Shown piece after piece: positions 5,688-12,737 of a DNA stretch of 12,737 nucleotides. Source of the DNA: Caldifarciminota bacterium. Lineage in GTDB: Bacteria > Hydrothermota > UBA3073 > NMUJ01. The stretch spans positions 1 through 12,737 of the forward strand of contig JAGGUB010000014.1 of assembly GCA_021158725.1 (NCBI GenBank), written 5' to 3'. Below the pieces are notes generated by a model. That model was not told where the DNA came from, did no database searches, and saw only the letters and a list, made by a program, of their open reading frames with translations. Numbering within the stretch: position 1 is the first letter of the stretch; every line of letters starts with the position of its first letter. Made by a program: the position numbers and the translations under genes.

Positions 5688-8600
5688 ATGGATAAATTCG
5701 TACATTTACACGTGCATACTGATTATAGTTTATTGGATGGTGTATGTCGTATTGATAGGTTGATCGAGAAAGCCATCGACTATAAATATCGTGCAATCGC
5801 TATCACCGATCACGGTAATATGTTCGGTGTGATTGAATTCTATGACGCTATGATGAAGGCGGGGCTCAAACCAATAATAGGTGAAGAGTTCTACGTAGCA
5901 CCTACCTCCATGCGAGATAAGAAAACAGTGGGTGGGGTATCGAACTTCCACCTTACAGTGTTGGCGATGAACGAACGTGGTTACAAGAACTTGATGAAGC
6001 TGACCAGCCTCGCCTACCTTGAGGGTTTCTATTATAAACCACGCATAGATAAGGAGATACTCAAAAAGTACAGTGAGGGCTTGATAGTGATGTCAGGTTG
6101 CCTCAAGGGTGAAATCCCGTATCATCTACTGCGTAACGATTACGACACCGCATATAAAGTGGCAAAGGAATATCTTGAAATCTTTGGCCCCGACCGGTTT
6201 TATCTCGAGATGATGCGACTTGGGTTCAAGGAGAACGATATCGTTAATGCGGGGTTGGTCAAACTAAGTCGTGACTTAGGTATACCTATCGTTGCAACAA
6301 ATGATGTACACTTTATCGATCGTACAGATAAGGAGGCACACGATGCGCTACTCGCCATACAGACGAACACCTACATAGATGAGGCTGACCGCTTCCGTAT
6401 GGAAAGTGAGGAGATCTACTTTAAGTCACCGGATGAGATGGTGGGGTTGTTCTCCGATCACCCTGAAGCCATTGAAAATACGCTTAAGATTACCGAGCAG
6501 TGTAACCTACTCATAGAACTTGACCCTGTGAATGCACACCTACCGAGTTGCGAGCTACCGGAGGGGTTCGACACACCATCTGCATACCTTGAACATCTTG
6601 CGTGGGAAGGGTTTCGACGTCGCTACCCAACCGGTAACAAGAAGGCCGAGGAGCGGCTCAAGTATGAGCTCAGTGTGATAAATAAGCTCAACTTCGCCAG
6701 TTACTTCCTTATAATAAACGATATTGTGCAATCAGCCAAAGCTATGGGTGTACCGGTTGGCCCGGGTCGCGGGTCGGCTGTTGGTAGCCTCACACTGTAT
6801 GTGTTGGGTGTTACGGAGATAGATCCACTCAAGTATAATTTGTTGTTTGAACGCTTCCTTAACCCATCACGAGTGTCGTTACCCGATGTGGATATAGATT
6901 TTGGTGACGAACAGCGAGATAAGATCATTGCACATGTTGAGGAGAAATATGGTAAAAATAACGTTGCACAGATAATAACGTTTGGTACAATGGCATCACG
7001 TGCAGTTGTACGTGATGTAGGTCGCATATTGCGTATACCTTATGGTGAGGTTGATAGGATCGCTAAGAAGATACCGATGGGTATGTCACTCGAACAGGCG
7101 CTTGAGGATAAGGAGTTACGTAAGTTGATAGCCTCCAAAGATGAATATAAGCGGATGATGGAGATCGCCAAACGATTGGAAGGGGTGGCACGTCACGTGT
7201 CAACACATGCAGCCGGTATCGTTATAACTCCCAAGGAGTTGACGGAGTTCGTTCCACTGTACAAGGCACCCGATGGCAACATAATGACACAGTATTCCAT
7301 GAAATCGCTCGAAAAGATAGGTTTATTGAAAATAGACATACTGGGGTTACGTACGTTGACAGTGATCGAGAAGACCAAACAATACCTCAAGGAGAGGGGC
7401 ATAGAGATAGATGAAATACCGCTTAATGATAGCAAGACGTTCAGGTTACTGCAACGTGGTGAGACAGTGGGTGTATTCCAGTTGGAAAGTGAAGGTATGC
7501 GTAGCATATTGAAGCGATTGAAGCCAACAAATTTCAAAGACATTATGGCAGTACTTGCGTTATACAGGCCTGGCCCTATGGAACAGAAGGAAACCTTCAT
7601 CAAACGTAAACGAGGCGAAGAACCTGTAACTTACCTACATCCGATGCTCGAACCCATACTCAAAGAGACTTATGGTGTGATACTGTATCAGGAGCAGGTG
7701 ATACAAATAGCACACCAGGTAGCGGGGTTCTCACTCAGTGAGGCTGACCTCTTGCGACGTGCTATGGGTAAAAAAGAGAAAGAGATTATGCGTAAGATGG
7801 AGGAGAAATTTGTCGAAGGTGCAAAGAAGAAAGGTGTAGATGAAGCGACTGCACGTAAAATATTTGAGTATATGGAGCCATTTGCTGGATATGGGTTCAA
7901 TAAGTCACACTCTGCTGGTTACGCACTTATAGCATACTGGACCGCATATTTGAAGGCAAACCATCCCGTAGAGTTTATGGCAGCTTTACTTACCAGCGAG
8001 ATGAATGATACCGATAGGATCAGGTTACTTCTAAGTGAATGCCGACGTATGGGGATTGAGATATTGCCACCTGATATAAACGAAAGCGACTATGAGTTTA
8101 AGCCAGTCGATGGTAAGATAAGGTTTGGGTTGGGGGCGATCAAAAATGTTGGCAAAAAGGCCATCGATAGCATTGTCAAAGAGCGTAAAAGGGGTAAATT
8201 CAGTAGCTTCAACGACTTTATGCAACGTAGGGACGTCAAAAACATAAATAAAAAGGCGATGGAGAATCTCATAAAAGCGGGTAGCTTCGATAACCTCAAC
8301 CCCGACCGCTACAGGTTGTTGCAGGTGCTGGAGAATAAGGCATCACAACAGCTGTCACTATTTAGTGGCACGATAATGGATGAGAAGACAAACGATAGTG
8401 AAAGTGCCTCAGTACTTTCGATGGAACGTGAAGCACTGGGGTTCTACCTTTCGGGTCACCCACTAACCAAGTACGAGGATGTGATCGATGCATTCACCAC
8501 AACCACTATAGCGGAGCTCCATCATTATGGGGAGGCCGAACCCGTAAGCATAGCGGGGATTGTTACACGAGTTAAGGTTATCAAAAACAAAAGGGGACAG

Positions 8601-9044
8601 AAGATGGCGTTTGTTGAACTCGAAGATCTTACGGGTAAGGTTGAGGTTACCGTGTTTCCGGACCTGTTTAGTGAAAAGGAGATAACCAATGGTGACGAAT
8701 TACTCGTAAAGGGTAAAGTTACACACCAAGAGGGAGAAGAGTCACCTCGTATAATAGCCGATAAAATAGTATCACTACAAGAGGCAAGGAAGCGGTTGAC
8801 AAGTTGGATCGACCTATACCTCAACATTGTAACAACCACGGAGGAGGACCTAAATAAGTTACATCAATTACTTATGGGGAGTTCAGGTGTGACTGAGGTG
8901 AGGCTCAACTTTGTCAAAAATGGTGAAACCCTATACACGTTACGGCCACGTAAGATGTTGGTATCACCGGATGATAAGTTGATCAAAAAGCTACAAAACC
9001 TACTGGGTAAGCCAAATGTCAGGCTCAGAAGTGTGCGCTGGTAA
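5688..9044 (+). CDS. dnaE: DNA polymerase III alpha subunit
   Basis: DnaE is the replicative polymerase subunit of the bacterial replisome. The 1118-residue protein has typical DnaE1 length and order. The N-terminal PHP domain retains likely metal ligands: HVHTDYSLLDG (H8, H10, D17), ITDHG (D41, H42), GEEFYVA (E66), FHL (H88), SGC (C138) and NDVH (D206, H208). The palm has GPGRGSAVGS (358-367), PDVDIDF with D402 and D404, and KIDILGLRTL with D550, equivalent to the catalytic triad D401, D403 and D555 of E. coli. QLSLF (888-892) is a good internal beta-clamp binding motif. An OB fold follows at about 954-1030, then a short C-terminal tail. The intact PHP set suggests it may proofread by itself, but that is inference. 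The start gives the conserved opening right before PHP motif I. The gene is divergent from the tRNA operon, and its end overlaps the next gene by 29 bases. Confidence 0.98.
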   Translation: MDKFVHLHVHTDYSLLDGVCRIDRLIEKAIDYKYRAIAITDHGNMFGVIEFYDAMMKAGLKPIIGEEFYVAPTSMRDKKTVGGVSNFHLTVLAMNERGYKNLMKLTSLAYLEGFYYKPRIDKEILKKYSEGLIVMSGCLKGEIPYHLLRNDYDTAYKVAKEYLEIFGPDRFYLEMMRLGFKENDIVNAGLVKLSRDLGIPIVATNDVHFIDRTDKEAHDALLAIQTNTYIDEADRFRMESEEIYFKSPDEMVGLFSDHPEAIENTLKITEQCNLLIELDPVNAHLPSCELPEGFDTPSAYLEHLAWEGFRRRYPTGNKKAEERLKYELSVINKLNFASYFLIINDIVQSAKAMGVPVGPGRGSAVGSLTLYVLGVTEIDPLKYNLLFERFLNPSRVSLPDVDIDFGDEQRDKIIAHVEEKYGKNNVAQIITFGTMASRAVVRDVGRILRIPYGEVDRIAKKIPMGMSLEQALEDKELRKLIASKDEYKRMMEIAKRLEGVARHVSTHAAGIVITPKELTEFVPLYKAPDGNIMTQYSMKSLEKIGLLKIDILGLRTLTVIEKTKQYLKERGIEIDEIPLNDSKTFRLLQRGETVGVFQLESEGMRSILKRLKPTNFKDIMAVLALYRPGPMEQKETFIKRKRGEEPVTYLHPMLEPILKETYGVILYQEQVIQIAHQVAGFSLSEADLLRRAMGKKEKEIMRKMEEKFVEGAKKKGVDEATARKIFEYMEPFAGYGFNKSHSAGYALIAYWTAYLKANHPVEFMAALLTSEMNDTDRIRLLLSECRRMGIEILPPDINESDYEFKPVDGKIRFGLGAIKNVGKKAIDSIVKERKRGKFSSFNDFMQRRDVKNINKKAMENLIKAGSFDNLNPDRYRLLQVLENKASQQLSLFSGTIMDEKTNDSESASVLSMEREALGFYLSGHPLTKYEDVIDAFTTTTIAELHHYGEAEPVSIAGIVTRVKVIKNKRGQKMAFVELEDLTGKVEVTVFPDLFSEKEITNGDELLVKGKVTHQEGEESPRIIADKIVSLQEARKRLTSWIDLYLNIVTTTEEDLNKLHQLLMGSSGVTEVRLNFVKNGETLYTLRPRKMLVSPDDKLIKKLQNLLGKPNVRLRSVRW

Positions 9045-9462
9045 GGAATATATTGAGGAACTTGAGCAATTCACGATACAGCCAGGCTTCTGGCGTCGCA
9101 GGTATAAGGTGTTGATAGCCGGTATCATAGCGGTTGCGATAATTGTGATACTGGGGTGGCGATTACATTGGCATAAGTGGTTGATAGCGTTGGGTGTACT
9201 GATAGTGTCGGTATTCAGCCAGCTATTTACGTTTTTTGTTGGATTGGTAAATCTCATACCCGGTATAGGGCACCATCTTGCACGTGTCATAAGCTTACCA
9301 GTGGTATGGTTTCTCAATGGGTTAGCGTATATCTTGGCATTATTCGCTATACTCAAAGGTAAAAGCCTACATGTGGTACGTGGACGGTTGCTGGTGTTGA
9401 TATTGGTGATAGCGTTTGCATTAGGTATGGCGGTGGGGTTTTGGGTCAGGAGCATAAAATGA
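9016..9462 (+). CDS. Small four-helix membrane protein, function unknown
   Basis: I do not recognise a family. The 148-residue protein has a soluble acidic N-terminus (about 1-25), a basic RRRYK patch and four hydrophobic segments at about 31-48, 55-79, 92-113 and 123-144, so it is probably an inner-membrane protein. The third and fourth segments are joined by a basic loop (KGKSLHVVRGR). There is no catalytic motif and no cleavable signal. The ATG at 9016 lies within the end of dnaE; a GTG at 9031 is an alternative and neither has a clear Shine-Dalgarno. Its stop overlaps the start of the following outer-membrane protein gene (ATGA), so the two are probably translationally coupled. A joint role at the envelope is a guess from this coupling. 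Confidence 0.8.
   Translation: MSGSEVCAGKEYIEELEQFTIQPGFWRRRYKVLIAGIIAVAIIVILGWRLHWHKWLIALGVLIVSVFSQLFTFFVGLVNLIPGIGHHLARVISLPVVWFLNGLAYILALFAILKGKSLHVVRGRLLVLILVIAFALGMAVGFWVRSIK
9448..9452 (+). promoter_or_regulatory. Shine-Dalgarno of the outer-membrane protease/barrel gene
   Basis: AGGAG lies 6 bases before the ATG at 9459, within the last codons of the membrane protein gene. It decides the start over a TTG at 9441, which would put six polar residues ahead of the signal peptide. Confidence 0.7.
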
Positions 9463-12218
9463 TTTGGTTGATCGTACTATTAGCACAATGGCAGTTTGGG
9501 CAGAACAAGATACAGTATAGGCAGTATGATTGGCATATCATGGAGACTAAACATTTCGACATATACTATTACAAGGGTGGCGAAAAGTTAGCCCGATTTG
9601 CTGCGTATGTGTTGGAGGGTGCACAAAACCGTATTGCGGAAGCGCTTGCACATAAGCTATCGAGAAAGGTACCCGTTATACTGTACACATCGTATATAGA
9701 TTTCGAAGGTACAAATGTGATACCGTACCTGATAGAGGAGTCAGTGGGTGGGTTCACGGAGATGTTCAAAAACCGTATAGTGGTACCATTTAATGGTTCA
9801 TATGAGGATTTTAGGCACGTGCTGGTGCATGAGCTTGTACACGCATTCCAATACGATATCCTGTATGGTAGAGGGTTATCTGCACTGATACCCAAAACCA
9901 CAATCTACAACATACCGTTATGGTATATCGAAGGTATGGCTGAGTATTTCTCATTGGGTTGGGATGTCGAAACACAGATGATAATTGGGGATGCACTGTT
10001 TAACGATAAGTTGGTATCCATACAGGATATGGATCTCATCGAAGGTACATACCTCATGTACAAAGAGGGTCAATCCATAATCCACTTTATTGCACAGACG
10101 TACGGGGAGAAAAAGATTGGCGAAATATTCTATTCCATGAACCTAAGGCAGGGCCTGAAGGGTGGCATAGAAAAGGTATTACATGTGTCGTTGGATGAGC
10201 TTAACCTAATGTGGCGTGACTTCCTGCGTAGGAAGTACTGGTCGTTATGGGCACAAAAGCGTAGGGTACCAGAGGCTGCGATCATGGTGACAAAACATAC
10301 CGATTATGTGTTCAATATAGCACCTGCCATATCACCGGATGGTAAGGAGCTGGTCTATATATCAGATCGTGACGGATATGATGCGATATATTTGGCATCT
10401 ACGTTTACTGGTAAAATACGGAAGAAGTTGATCACCGGTGGTCAGAGTGAAACGTTCGAATCGCTACACCTGGCATGGGGTGGTATCGATTGGCATCCAC
10501 AGCGACGTGAGGTGGTCTTCGTAGCCAAGAAGGGTAAGGAAGATGTACTTTACATATATGATGTTGAGCACGGTAAGATCAGGCATACGATAAAGCCGCA
10601 CCTCGATGCAGTGTATAAGCCAAAGTATTCACCAGATGGTAAATACATAGTGTTTAGGGGGACGAAGGATGGGCAAGCCGATCTTTACATTGTGGATATC
10701 GCCACCAATGAGATAAGGAAGCTCACCGATGATATATATGATGATAAAGATCCATGGTGGATGGATAGCAGCACCATAGTCTTCGTATCTGATAGACAGA
10801 ACAGAAAGGATACGGTTTGGTATTATGGGGTCTATGGGCTTTATATGCTTAACCTATGTGATGGCCACATCTATAGTATCATGCCATATAGGGCAACCTA
10901 TATGCGATACCCCATGGTGGTGGGTGATAAGATAATGTTTGTGGCGGACTGGGAAGGTAGCTACGATCTATATGTTTGGGATATTGGCAAAGAAAAGCTA
11001 TATCATAAGCTGGAAATCATGGGTGGCATATACTCGCCAACAGTAACACCGGACGGCAAATACCTTGCAATGAGTGTGTATAATAATGGTGGATGGGACA
11101 TATTTATAGTGAAAGAACCGCTTAACCAGTTAGGTTCACAATATACACCACCCGAAGTAGAGCACGTGCATGCGGTACCTATGAAGTTTGTACCCTTTAA
11201 GACACGTGCGATGGGGTTTGAGCTTGCACCTGATTGGGTGTTTGGTAAAGTTGAGTATTCAAGTTATGGTGGCATATACACGAGGTTGAGCCTCGCATTT
11301 TCAGATATACTGGGTAATCACAGGTTTTATGTGGATCTGGACAATCCCAGCGATCTCACCAACTCCAACATATTGTTTATCTATTGGTATCTACCCAAGC
11401 GATGGGATTGGCTATTCTATTTCTCGAAGGTTGGCGGTTATTACTACAACTACAGGTATGGGTGTTGGGCATACTTACGGATGTTAGAGATAAGTAATGC
11501 ATTTTCGTATCCGATAGATAGGTTTCATAGGGTTGACTTATGGTTAGGGTTTGTTGATGTTAAGGAAGAGATGTATCTTGCCAACACCTATACCCAGTAC
11601 TATGATCTGCTGGATATACGTACCTCATACGTGATCGATAATGCACTATGGAGGAGTACCGGGCCAGCAATTGGTACACGTGCATCGTTATCGTTGGAAC
11701 ACGTAATACCTATACAGCCAAGGGTGGTATCCGCGACGTACTATGAGCTGGACTATCGACACTACACGAGGTTGACTGCACGCTATACTTGGGCGAATAG
11801 GTTTATATTTGCGGGGTTGCTCAGTCGCCAGCTATACCATTATACGCCGTTGTGGGTTGGGGGGCCAGACGATCTACGTGGTTACGACTATGGTGAGTTC
11901 AGTGGTTACCATATTGGTATATGGAATACTGAGTTACGATATCCGTTCATCGATAACCTCAAGATAGCGTTCCCGTTACCTCTGTACCTGCGTAACATAA
12001 GGGGAGGGATATTTGTTGATATGGGGTTTGCAACCAATAACCTGCGTGAACTTAGGTTGTACGAGGCTGGTAGGTTAAAGGATCTGAAGCTGGGCTTCGG
12101 TACAGGGGTAAGGATGAACCTTGGCTATTTTGTGTTACAGGTTACATGTGCATGGCATACGGATTTGGCCAGCTACTCTGCACCTTATTGGTACGTATCG
12201 TTCAACCCCGAGTTTTAG
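9459..12218 (+). CDS. Exported metalloprotease / TolB-like propeller / Omp85-type barrel fusion protein
   Basis: The 919-residue protein appears to be an outer-membrane protein with a large periplasmic or surface region; its function is unknown. A short hydrophobic signal-like N-terminus (MIWLIVLLAQ) comes first. Residues about 22-270 resemble MA-type zinc peptidases: HELVH at 124-128 gives the HEXXH site and WYIEGMAEY at 155-163 supplies the likely third ligand Glu158. Residues about 285-552 hold six PD40/TolB-like repeats with SPDGK at 292 and 391, TPDGK at 530 and three degenerate copies near 345, 435 and 487. Residues about 585-919 are rich in alternating aromatic strands. They contain GGPDDLRGYDYGEFSG (801-816), matching the RGY/RGF loop motif of Omp85/D15 barrels, and end in phenylalanine, as barrel proteins recognised by BAM do. 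No POTRA domain is visible. Automated annotations of FCB-like genomes list comparable PD40/Omp85 proteins. It is coupled to the upstream membrane protein gene. Confidence 0.85.
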   Translation: MIWLIVLLAQWQFGQNKIQYRQYDWHIMETKHFDIYYYKGGEKLARFAAYVLEGAQNRIAEALAHKLSRKVPVILYTSYIDFEGTNVIPYLIEESVGGFTEMFKNRIVVPFNGSYEDFRHVLVHELVHAFQYDILYGRGLSALIPKTTIYNIPLWYIEGMAEYFSLGWDVETQMIIGDALFNDKLVSIQDMDLIEGTYLMYKEGQSIIHFIAQTYGEKKIGEIFYSMNLRQGLKGGIEKVLHVSLDELNLMWRDFLRRKYWSLWAQKRRVPEAAIMVTKHTDYVFNIAPAISPDGKELVYISDRDGYDAIYLASTFTGKIRKKLITGGQSETFESLHLAWGGIDWHPQRREVVFVAKKGKEDVLYIYDVEHGKIRHTIKPHLDAVYKPKYSPDGKYIVFRGTKDGQADLYIVDIATNEIRKLTDDIYDDKDPWWMDSSTIVFVSDRQNRKDTVWYYGVYGLYMLNLCDGHIYSIMPYRATYMRYPMVVGDKIMFVADWEGSYDLYVWDIGKEKLYHKLEIMGGIYSPTVTPDGKYLAMSVYNNGGWDIFIVKEPLNQLGSQYTPPEVEHVHAVPMKFVPFKTRAMGFELAPDWVFGKVEYSSYGGIYTRLSLAFSDILGNHRFYVDLDNPSDLTNSNILFIYWYLPKRWDWLFYFSKVGGYYYNYRYGCWAYLRMLEISNAFSYPIDRFHRVDLWLGFVDVKEEMYLANTYTQYYDLLDIRTSYVIDNALWRSTGPAIGTRASLSLEHVIPIQPRVVSATYYELDYRHYTRLTARYTWANRFIFAGLLSRQLYHYTPLWVGGPDDLRGYDYGEFSGYHIGIWNTELRYPFIDNLKIAFPLPLYLRNIRGGIFVDMGFATNNLRELRLYEAGRLKDLKLGFGTGVRMNLGYFVLQVTCAWHTDLASYSAPYWYVSFNPEF

Positions 12219-12297
12219 AAGAGTAAGCTTTATCCCGAAGTTAACCTGTAAATAACAGATATCCTTGACGTTAATTTAAAACCCTTATCTTAGAAGG
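12219..12297. other. 79-base gap before porA
   Basis: No gene and no clear terminator is seen. The only hairpin is a 4-bp CTGT/ACAG stem near 12246-12258, too weak to terminate. The right part holds the candidate porA promoter. Confidence 0.6.
12265..12291 (+). promoter_or_regulatory. Candidate porA promoter, leaderless
   Basis: TTGACG (12265-12270), a 15-base spacer and TATCTT (12286-12291) are followed by exactly six bases before the porA ATG. The predicted TSS is the start codon. AGAAGG directly abuts the ATG and is too close to work as a normal Shine-Dalgarno. The 15-base spacer is on the short side. Confidence 0.45.
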
Positions 12298-12737
12298 ATG
12301 GCTACTGTTGAACTTTTGATGGGCAACCACGCTCTTTCGTATGGGGTGAAGCTTGCACGTGTGAAAGTTATAGCTGCATACCCCATCACACCACAGACGG
12401 AGGTGGTGGAGTTGCTCGCCGATATGTGTGCAACCGGTGAGCTGGATGCTACGTTCATAAAGGTGGAGTCCGAACATTCCGCACTCGCCGCAGTTGTAGG
12501 TGCATCAGCCGCTGGTGTACGTGCATTTACCGCAACTTCGGCACAGGGGTTAGCGTATATGCATGAGGTGATACACTGGGCAGTAGGTGCGAGGTTACCA
12601 ATCGTGCTGGGTAACATCAACCGCGCCATGGCGCCACCATGGTCGATATGGACCGAACAGAACGATAGCTTAGCACAACGTGATACCGGTATAATGCAGT
12701 TTTATGCTGAAAGCAACCAGGAGGTGCTGGATACGGT
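12298..12737 (+). CDS. porA: Pyruvate (2-oxoacid):ferredoxin oxidoreductase alpha subunit, N-terminal part
   Basis: The first 146 codons are present and the gene runs off the window. The enzyme oxidatively decarboxylates a 2-oxoacid to acyl-CoA and reduces ferredoxin, a reaction typical of anaerobes. Visible family stretches are MGNHALSYGVKLA, VIAAYPITPQTEVVELLA, KVESEHSALAAVVGASAAG, TATSAQGLAYMHEV and QRDTGIMQFYAESNQEVLD. These fit the PorA/VorA type with pyrimidine-binding domain I at the N-terminus, better than the KorA type, which usually reads GYPITPSSE. There are no gamma or delta subunit genes upstream, so the other subunits, if any, should follow to the right. The substrate cannot be fixed from this part. 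The ATG at 12298 precedes the conserved GNxA motif by 8 residues. Confidence 0.93.
   Translation, partial: MATVELLMGNHALSYGVKLARVKVIAAYPITPQTEVVELLADMCATGELDATFIKVESEHSALAAVVGASAAGVRAFTATSAQGLAYMHEVIHWAVGARLPIVLGNINRAMAPPWSIWTEQNDSLAQRDTGIMQFYAESNQEVLDT

Noticed and set aside
9000..9455. Minus-strand open frame of 151 codons opposite the small membrane protein
   Set aside because: It is rich in Asn, Thr and Pro with no motif, and has no ribosome binding site. It mirrors the hydrophobic codons of the plus-strand gene, whose coupling to its neighbours is clear.
9459..9490. Lipoprotein signal on the barrel protein
   Set aside because: There is no cysteine near the hydrophobic N-terminus, so no lipobox.
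12246..12258. Terminator after the barrel protein gene
   Set aside because: There are only four base pairs and no T-run.
12285..12629. Minus-strand open frame opposite porA
   Set aside because: The low-complexity Ala/Thr/Ser protein is the reverse of a well-recognised PorA sequence.
1..12737. CRISPR array, insertion sequence or prophage
   Set aside because: No spaced direct repeats, transposase motif or terminal inverted repeats were seen. Nearly all sequence is explained by conserved genes.

Overview
The window looks like part of the chromosome of a Gram-negative, anaerobic bacterium. Three things point to an outer membrane: an ADP-heptose pathway cluster (gmhA, rfaE2, rfaE1), a large secreted protein ending in an Omp85/D15-type barrel, and its C-terminal aromatic residue. 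A pyruvate-type 2-oxoacid:ferredoxin oxidoreductase alpha subunit points to anaerobic, ferredoxin-based metabolism. DnaE has an apparently intact PHP domain. Moderate GC content, short or overlapping gene junctions and the protease-propeller-barrel protein would fit an uncultivated lineage such as WOR-3/Stahlbacteria or another FCB-like group. That placement is inference and was not tested.

Left half (1-5591, all on the minus strand, read right to left): tRNA-Gly(GCC), tRNA-Leu(UAA), obgE, a DUF488 gene, the str cluster rpsL-rpsG-fusA, then gmhA, rfaE2 and the first 53 bases of rfaE1. Neighbours are tightly packed: there is 1 nt between the two tRNAs, 26 nt from tRNA-Leu to obgE, and overlaps at obgE/DUF488, rpsL/rpsG, rpsG/fusA, gmhA/rfaE2 and rfaE2/rfaE1. 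Translation factors and ribosomal proteins are therefore joined to envelope-sugar genes in one long directional cluster.

Right half (5688-12737, plus strand): dnaE, a small four-helix membrane protein that overlaps the dnaE end, and a 919-residue exported protein starting in an ATGA overlap with it. After a 79-base gap comes porA, cut by the window end. A 96-base divergent region (5592-5687) separates the halves and should hold promoters for both the tRNA operon and dnaE.

Two observations stand out. First, the 919-residue protein joins a HEXXH metalloprotease domain, a six-repeat TolB-like propeller and an Omp85-like barrel with no visible POTRA domains, and it is translationally coupled to a predicted inner-membrane protein. 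Second, genes that begin transcription units (rpsL, porA, dnaE and probably gmhA) have no Shine-Dalgarno sequence but do have a -10-like hexamer 5-6 nt before the start codon. This suggests leaderless transcripts. Several operon-internal genes do have Shine-Dalgarno sequences.
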